NCBI GenBank assembly: GCA_046262495.1
Contig: JBHEMR010000004.1
Coordinates: 1 to 11,831 of the forward strand
From: GCA-003244245 sp046262495
Lineage (GTDB): Bacteria > Actinomycetota > Actinomycetes > Mycobacteriales > Pseudonocardiaceae
Direction: 5' to 3'
DNA length: 11,831 bases
The position numbers were made by a program, and so were the translations under genes. Shown here one piece after another: positions 7,438 through 11,831 of this stretch (position 1 is its first letter; each line of letters opens with the position of its first letter). Below the pieces are notes generated by a model. That model made no database searches, had not been told where the DNA came from, and worked only from the letters and a program-made list of their open reading frames with translations.

Positions 7438-7515
7438 GGTCTCCTCCGTCGATTGCTAGTGCTAAGGGATATTCCGGATTAGTGCGGCGACCGTATCCCC
7501 CACGCAACCAGCCGC
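7438..7515 (-). promoter_or_regulatory. pyrF-mihF spacer with tandem GCACTA sites
   Basis: This 78-nt spacer is the only real gap between the pyrimidine genes and the mihF cluster, so a promoter for mihF-gmk-rpoZ-coaBC is expected here. On the minus strand GCACTA occurs twice (7485-7480 and 7462-7457), 23 bp apart in the same orientation, flanking an A/T-richer stretch (GGAATATCCC). The downstream copy lies within TTAGCACTA. A strong Shine-Dalgarno sequence, GGAGGAGACC, sits directly before the mihF GTG. I cannot identify convincing -35/-10 hexamers, so the promoter call is positional. Confidence 0.35.
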
Positions 7516-8409
7516 TTAACCCGGGGTGGCACCGCCGCGCTGTCCGGCCAGTGGACGGAGTACGGCGCGCGCCTGATCGGCGATTCGTTGGGCGGCGTGT
7601 CGTAGCGACGCAGGTCGCGGCCCATGGCGCAGCAGATCACGTGATGTCGTTGCCACGACGTGGCGGGTTGCCCCCCCGAAGATCTGCGGCATGTCAGCCA
7701 GGCAGGCGCCCTGCGCGCCTATCCCAGGCGCCAGTATGGGGCCGTTGAGGGCCGCCAGTCGCAGAGCTCCGAGCGGTGCGGTAGCGCCCACCACCACGCC
7801 GACGTCGCCGCCGGGACGCTGGCCAGCGTTGCGGGCGGCGACGGCGTCGACCACGGACTGCGCGACCGTGACCCCGGTACTGGTGACCGCGGCCTGCACG
7901 TCGGCACCCTCGGGGTTGGAGGTCAGTGCCAACACGAACACTCCGCGCCCGGTGCGACCGGCCAGCTCGAACGCCGGATCCAGCGCGCCGATACCAAGGT
8001 AGGGCGAGACGGTGATCGCGTCGGCGGCCAGCGGAGCCCCATCGCTGAGGTAGGCGGCGGCATACCCGGCCATGGTGGTGCCGATGTCACCGCGCTTGAC
8101 GTCGAGCAACACCAGCGCGCCGGCGGCTCGGGCCGCCAGCAGTACCCGCTCCAACACTTCGATGCCCCGTGCCCCGTGTCGCTCGAAAAACGCCGACTGC
8201 GGCTTGACCAGGGCCACCTCCGGCGCTAGCACCTCAACCGCGCCCAACGCGAACCTCTCAAGCCCCGCCACGTCATCGGCCAACCCCCACTCCCGCAGCA
8301 ACCCCGGATGCGGATCGATCCCCGCACACAACGGCCCCCGAGCTGCGACCGCCGCGCTCAACCGCGCACCGAACCCGCATTCAGCGGGCTCAGCGTTGTT
8401 ATTCAGCAC
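7516..8409 (-). CDS. pyrF: Orotidine 5'-phosphate decarboxylase
   Basis: Decarboxylates OMP to UMP, the last step of de novo UMP synthesis. The 297-residue protein has the active-site signature LLDVKRGDIGTT, with D103, K105, D108 and T111, and an early GIDPHP (residues 30-35) typical of the long mycobacterial/Myxococcus-type OMP decarboxylase. The only plausible start is the GTG at 8409, inside the 3' end of carB; GGGG lies about nine bases upstream as a weak ribosome-binding site. Overlap with carB suggests translational coupling. The N-terminus (MLNNNAEPAEC before GFGARL) is encoded by the inverted repeat at 8373-8442, whereas as I recall the M. tuberculosis protein (about 274 residues) begins almost directly with GFG. 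The fold itself looks intact. Confidence 0.97.
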   Translation of the reverse strand: MLNNNAEPAECGFGARLSAAVAARGPLCAGIDPHPGLLREWGLADDVAGLERFALGAVEVLAPEVALVKPQSAFFERHGARGIEVLERVLLAARAAGALVLLDVKRGDIGTTMAGYAAAYLSDGAPLAADAITVSPYLGIGALDPAFELAGRTGRGVFVLALTSNPEGADVQAAVTSTGVTVAQSVVDAVAARNAGQRPGGDVGVVVGATAPLGALRLAALNGPILAPGIGAQGACLADMPQIFGGATRHVVATTSRDLLRHGPRPASLRHAAQRIADQARAVLRPLAGQRGGATPG

Positions 8410-8442
8410 TGGAAAACCCCGCTGAACCCGCTGAATGCGGGT
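8373..8442. repeat. 70-bp near-palindrome across the carB stop / pyrF start
   Basis: The arms 8373-8395 and 8420-8442 are inverted copies matching at 22 of 23 positions. In the minus-strand transcript the single mismatch (8389/8426) becomes a G-U wobble, so the mRNA stem is 23 uninterrupted pairs. The inner segment pairs further with interruptions (8398-8406 against 8409-8417). Each arm also contains the smaller hairpin CCCGCATTCAGCGGG. The carB stop (8401-8399) and pyrF GTG (8409-8407) both lie in the apical part. It may be a mobile REP/MITE-like palindrome fixed at a gene junction, or a structure coupling the two genes. There is no T-tract on the minus strand, so a simple terminator is unlikely. 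No target-site duplication is evident. Confidence 0.85.
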
Positions 8443-11400
8443 GGGTGGGAGCGGGGGCGGCGCGGAGAGCGGCGTGCAGGGACTGGAGGGGGCGAACGGT
8501 GATGTCGCCCCGGATGAGGGCTTCGATGCCCTGGACGGCTGCTGCGGCGCCCTGCATCGTGGTGATGCACGGGATGGACCGAGATACCGCCGCGGTCCGG
8601 ATCTCGTAGCCGTCCACCCGGGGGCCGGGGTTACCGTACGGGGTATTGATGATCATATCGACTTGTCCTGCGTTAATCAGGTCAACGATGTTGTCCGGTC
8701 CTTCAAAGTGCTTGCGCACAACGGTGCAGGGGATGCCATTGCGGCGCAGCGTGTTCGCTGTTCCCCGGGTGGCGAGGACTTCAAAACCTAGATCAGCCAG
8801 CCGTGCGGCAGGGAAAACCATGGCCCGCTTGTCCCGGTTGGCCACCGACACGAACACCCGCCCCGACGTCGGCAGTGAGCCGTAAGCCGCGGCTTGCGAC
8901 TTCGCGAAGGCCTGGCCGAACGCGACATCGAGGCCCATAACCTCGCCGGTGGACTTCATCTCCGGCCCGAGCAGCGAATCCACCCCCTGGCCCTCCGGGG
9001 TGCGGAACCGGTGGAAGGGCAACACGGCCTCCTTGACCGCCACCGGCGCATCGGCCGGCAGGTCACCACCGTCGCCGTGCGGAATCAGCAGGCCCTCAGC
9101 TCGCAGTTGCGCAATGCTGGCGCCAAGCATGATCCGAGCGGCCGCCTTGGCCAGCGGCACCGCAGTGGCCTTGGAGACGAACGGTGCGGTGCGACTGGCC
9201 CGCGGGTTGGCCTCCAGCACGTACAGCACGTCATCCTTGAGCGCGTACTGCACGTTGAGCAGACCGAGCACGCCGATCTCGCGGGCGATCGCCTCGGTCG
9301 AGGTGCGCACCGCAGCCAGGTCTGATTCCCCCAGCGTGATCGGCGGCAAGGCGCAAGCGGAATCCCCGGAGTGCACCCCGGCCTCTTCGATGTGCTCCAT
9401 GATCCCACCGAGATAGACCTCTGCGCCGTCGCAGAGCGCGTCGACATCGATCTCGATGGCGTCATCGAGGAAACGGTCCACCAAGACCGGGTGTTCGGGA
9501 GTGATCTCGGTGGCCCTGGCGATGTAACCAGCGAGGGTCTGCTCGTCGTAGACGATCTCCATGCCGCGCCCGCCGAGCACGTAGGAGGGACGGACCAGCA
9601 CCGGGTAGCCGATCTCGTCGGCGATTTTCCGGGCCTCCGCGAACGACGTGGCGGTGCCGAAGGCCGGGGCGGGCAACCCGGCGCGCTCCAGCACGGCGCC
9701 GAACGATCCCCGATCCTCGGCGAGATGAATCGCCGCCGGAGACGTGCCGACCACCGGGACACCCGCGTCGGCAAGCCGCTGCGCGAGACCCAGCGGGGTC
9801 TGCCCACCCAGCTGCACGATCACGCCGGCGACGGTGCCCGAGGTGCGCTCGGCGTGCACCACCTCCATGACATCTTCGAAGGTCAGTGGCTCGAAGTAGA
9901 GCCGGTCGGCGGTGTCGTAATCGGTGGATACGGTTTCCGGATTGCAATTGATCATCACCGTCTCGTAACCGCGGCCCTCGTTGTCAGGAGCAGCGCGCAG
10001 TGCCATTGCGGCGTGCACACACGAGTAGTCGAACTCGATGCCCTGACCGATCCGGTTCGGTCCGGAACCCAAGATGATCACCTTGGGTCGTTGCCGCTGC
10101 TCACTGACCTCGGTCTCGGCCTCCGGATCGCTTTCGTAGGCGGAGTAGTGGTACGGGGTACGGGCGGCGAACTCGGCGGCGCAGGTGTCCACGGTCTTGT
10201 AGACCGGCCGCACACCCAGCCGGTGGCGCAGCGCGGTGACCTCGGACTCGGTGAGCTCGGGGCGCACAGCGGCGAGCTGCCGGTCGGAGATGCCGGCTCG
10301 CTTGGCGCGACGCAGCAGCGGCTCGTCCAGTTTCGGGGCGGCCACGAGTTCGGCCCGCACCTCCACCAGACTGGCGATCTGGTCGATGAACCACGGATCG
10401 ATACCCGAAGCTCCTGCGACCTGCGCAACTGTTGCGCCCAGCCGAAGCGCCCGCTCAGCGGCGTAGAGCCGGCCGTCATGCGGGACTCGCAGCGCTGCCA
10501 GCTCTGAGGTCACGGTGGCGTCGGGCGGATCGGATCTGGTCCAGAACCCGGCGGCGGAAGTCTCCATCGAGCGCAGCGCTTTGCCTAGCGCCTCGGGGAA
10601 CGAGCGGCCCAGCGCCATCGCCTCTCCCACCGACTTCATCGTGGTGGTTAGCGTGGGGTCCGCGCCGGGGAACTTCTCGAAGGCGAATCGGGGCACCTTG
10701 ACCACCACATAGTCCAGGGTGGGCTCGAAGCTGGCCGGGGTCTCACCGGTGATGTCGTTGGTGATCTCATCGAGCGTGTAGCCGATCGCGAGTTTCGCCG
10801 CGATCTTGGCGATGGGAAAGCCGGTGGCCTTGGACGCCAACGCGGACGAGCGAGACACCCGCGGGTTCATCTCGATCACGACCAGACGGCCGGTACTGGG
10901 ATGCACCGCGAACTGGATGTTGCAGCCGCCGGTGTCCACCCCGACCTTGCGGAGCACTGCAATGCCGACGTCACGCATGTACTGGTACTCGCGGTCGGTG
11001 AGCGTCATCGCCGGGGCGACAGTCACCGAATCCCCGGTGTGCACCCCCATGGGGTCGATGTTCTCGATCGAGCACACCACTACCACGTTGTCCCGATGGT
11101 CGCGCATTAGCTCGAGCTCGTATTCTTTCCAACCCAGCACGCTCTCCTCGATGAGCACCTGGTGCACTGGGCTCTCGGCCAGGCCTGCAGCACCAAGCCG
11201 CGAGAGCTCGGCCGAGGTGTGCGCCATCCCGGAGCCGAGCCCGCCCATGGTGTACGACGGCCGGATCACCACCGGCAGGCCGAGCTCGCCAGCGGCTTGG
11301 CGGACTTCGTCCAACGAGCCGCAAACGGTGCTGCGCGGTACTTCGGCGCCCACCGCGTGCACCACATCCTTGAACTTCAACCGGTCCTCACCGCGATGGA

Positions 11401-11782
11401 TGGCCTCGATGTCGGCGCCGATCAACTCCACGCCGTAACGAGTCAGCACCCCGCGCTCGTGTAGGGCGACGGCGGTGTTCAGCGCGGTCTGCCCGCCCAG
11501 GGTGGCCAGCAAGGCTGTCACCGGAGTTCCACCCGCCCGCTCGGCGGCGATCACCTTCTCGACGAACTCCGGGGTGATCGGCTCGATATAGGTCGCATCG
11601 GCGAACTCCGGATCAGTCATGATCGTCGCCGGGTTCGAGTTCACCAGGCTGACCCGCAGCCCCTCCTCGCGCAATACCCGGCAAGCTTGCGTACCCGAAT
11701 AGTCGAACTCACACCCCTGTCCGATCACAATCGGCCCAGACCCCACTACCAAAACATGCGAAATATCAGATCTCCGCCCCAT
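8399..11782 (-). CDS. carB: Carbamoyl-phosphate synthase large subunit
   Basis: Makes carbamoyl phosphate from bicarbonate, ammonia (delivered by CarA) and two ATP, feeding pyrimidine and arginine synthesis in the cytoplasm. The 1127-residue protein has the full duplicated layout. The first ATP-grasp half starts with GSGPIVIGQGCEFDYSG at residues 14-30, the second with GSGPNRIGQGIEFDYS just after residue 566, with the oligomerisation region between them. An MGS-like allosteric domain runs from about 969 to 1110. The ATP-grasp loop reads TMGGLGSGMAHT, an actinobacterial variant. The ATG at 11782 follows a G-rich Shine-Dalgarno tract (GAGGGGGGA). The gene overlaps pyrF by 11 nt. The last residues (about 1111-1127, PTHPHSAGSAGFSSAE) lie beyond the conserved fold, and most of them are encoded by the 70-bp inverted repeat at 8373-8442. 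E. coli CarB is 1073 residues and mycobacterial forms about 1115. The identity is certain. Confidence 0.99.
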   Translation of the reverse strand: MGRRSDISHVLVVGSGPIVIGQGCEFDYSGTQACRVLREEGLRVSLVNSNPATIMTDPEFADATYIEPITPEFVEKVIAAERAGGTPVTALLATLGGQTALNTAVALHERGVLTRYGVELIGADIEAIHRGEDRLKFKDVVHAVGAEVPRSTVCGSLDEVRQAAGELGLPVVIRPSYTMGGLGSGMAHTSAELSRLGAAGLAESPVHQVLIEESVLGWKEYELELMRDHRDNVVVVCSIENIDPMGVHTGDSVTVAPAMTLTDREYQYMRDVGIAVLRKVGVDTGGCNIQFAVHPSTGRLVVIEMNPRVSRSSALASKATGFPIAKIAAKLAIGYTLDEITNDITGETPASFEPTLDYVVVKVPRFAFEKFPGADPTLTTTMKSVGEAMALGRSFPEALGKALRSMETSAAGFWTRSDPPDATVTSELAALRVPHDGRLYAAERALRLGATVAQVAGASGIDPWFIDQIASLVEVRAELVAAPKLDEPLLRRAKRAGISDRQLAAVRPELTESEVTALRHRLGVRPVYKTVDTCAAEFAARTPYHYSAYESDPEAETEVSEQRQRPKVIILGSGPNRIGQGIEFDYSCVHAAMALRAAPDNEGRGYETVMINCNPETVSTDYDTADRLYFEPLTFEDVMEVVHAERTSGTVAGVIVQLGGQTPLGLAQRLADAGVPVVGTSPAAIHLAEDRGSFGAVLERAGLPAPAFGTATSFAEARKIADEIGYPVLVRPSYVLGGRGMEIVYDEQTLAGYIARATEITPEHPVLVDRFLDDAIEIDVDALCDGAEVYLGGIMEHIEEAGVHSGDSACALPPITLGESDLAAVRTSTEAIAREIGVLGLLNVQYALKDDVLYVLEANPRASRTAPFVSKATAVPLAKAAARIMLGASIAQLRAEGLLIPHGDGGDLPADAPVAVKEAVLPFHRFRTPEGQGVDSLLGPEMKSTGEVMGLDVAFGQAFAKSQAAAYGSLPTSGRVFVSVANRDKRAMVFPAARLADLGFEVLATRGTANTLRRNGIPCTVVRKHFEGPDNIVDLINAGQVDMIINTPYGNPGPRVDGYEIRTAAVSRSIPCITTMQGAAAAVQGIEALIRGDITVRPLQSLHAALRAAPAPTHPHSAGSAGFSSAE

Positions 11783-11831
11783 CAGCCGATCCCCCCTCGA
11801 GCGCTATTCGGAGCCGAATCGCGATGCTCGG
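11782..11831 (-). CDS. Probable 3' end of carA (partial)
   Basis: On the minus strand an open frame enters at the window edge and stops with TGA at 11784-11782, sharing its A with the carB ATG (TGATG). Only about 15 codons are visible, reading EHRDSAPNSARGGIG. This peptide has no recognisable motif. The assignment to carA, the glutaminase subunit of carbamoyl-phosphate synthase, rests on position, because carA normally lies directly upstream of carB in actinobacteria and TGATG overlaps are typical of coupled genes. The tail would be a non-conserved C-terminal extension. If the frame is spurious, this stretch is only the carB leader. Confidence 0.4.
   Translation of the reverse strand, partial: EHRDSAPNSARGGIG

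Noticed and set aside
7438..7470. CIRCE-like heat-shock operator before mihF
   Set aside because: TTAGCACTA matches one CIRCE half-site, but the sequence nine bases further on (GGAGGAGAC) does not match the second half GAGTGCTAA.
9371..10507. A 378-codon plus-strand open frame opposite carB
   Set aside because: It lies wholly antisense to a certain gene, its product has no recognisable motif, and long antisense frames are routine in GC-rich DNA. The same applies to plus-strand frames at 40-666, 817-1701, 3651-4340 and 10806-11438.
1..11831. Mobile elements, CRISPR, tRNA/rRNA, riboswitches or defence genes
   Set aside because: I looked for transposase motifs, regularly spaced repeats, tRNA-like folds and riboswitch-like leaders on both strands and recognised none; compact housekeeping genes fill the window.

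Overview
The window is one strand-coherent block of core housekeeping genes from a high-GC actinobacterium. Evidence for the lineage: strong G/C bias at third codon positions, frequent GTG starts, an mIHF-type nucleoid protein (an actinobacterial family), a PriA lacking its helicase motifs, and the order carB-pyrF-mihF-gmk-rpoZ-coaBC-priA-fmt-rsmB. That order matches the pyrimidine/gmk/fmt neighbourhood of Mycobacterium, Streptomyces and the Pseudonocardiaceae as I remember it. I cannot fix the genus from sequence alone. Every convincing gene lies on the minus strand, so transcription runs from high to low coordinates.

Layout in transcription order. At 11831-11782 there is a short open frame that probably is the 3' end of carA; its stop overlaps the carB start. 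carB (11782-8399) and pyrF (8409-7516) are pyrimidine genes overlapping by 11 nt. mihF (7437-7120) follows a 78-nt spacer and starts a tight cluster with gmk (7103-6435), rpoZ (6407-6117) and coaBC (6120-4876), the last two overlapping by 4 nt. A 262-nt non-coding gap (4875-4614) sits where related genomes usually carry metK. Then come priA (4613-2634), fmt (2554-1619) and rsmB (1590-181), followed by about 180 nt without a convincing gene.

Functions: CarB and PyrF supply UMP precursors. Gmk makes GDP. RpoZ is the RNA polymerase omega subunit and mIHF compacts and bends DNA. CoaBC carries out two steps of coenzyme A synthesis. PriA acts in replication restart (here in a helicase-dead form), Fmt formylates initiator tRNA, and RsmB methylates 16S rRNA. 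The grouping joins nucleotide supply, transcription and replication machinery, and translation initiation.

I see no defence system, phage, transposase, CRISPR array, tRNA or rRNA, and I do not claim a new multi-gene system. The most notable structure is a 70-bp near-palindrome (8373-8442) at the carB/pyrF junction. It encodes the tail of CarB and the start of PyrF and puts the pyrF start codon at the tip of a hairpin with a 23-bp stem in the mRNA. Secondary points are the missing metK, the degenerate PriA, and a few possible regulatory sites.
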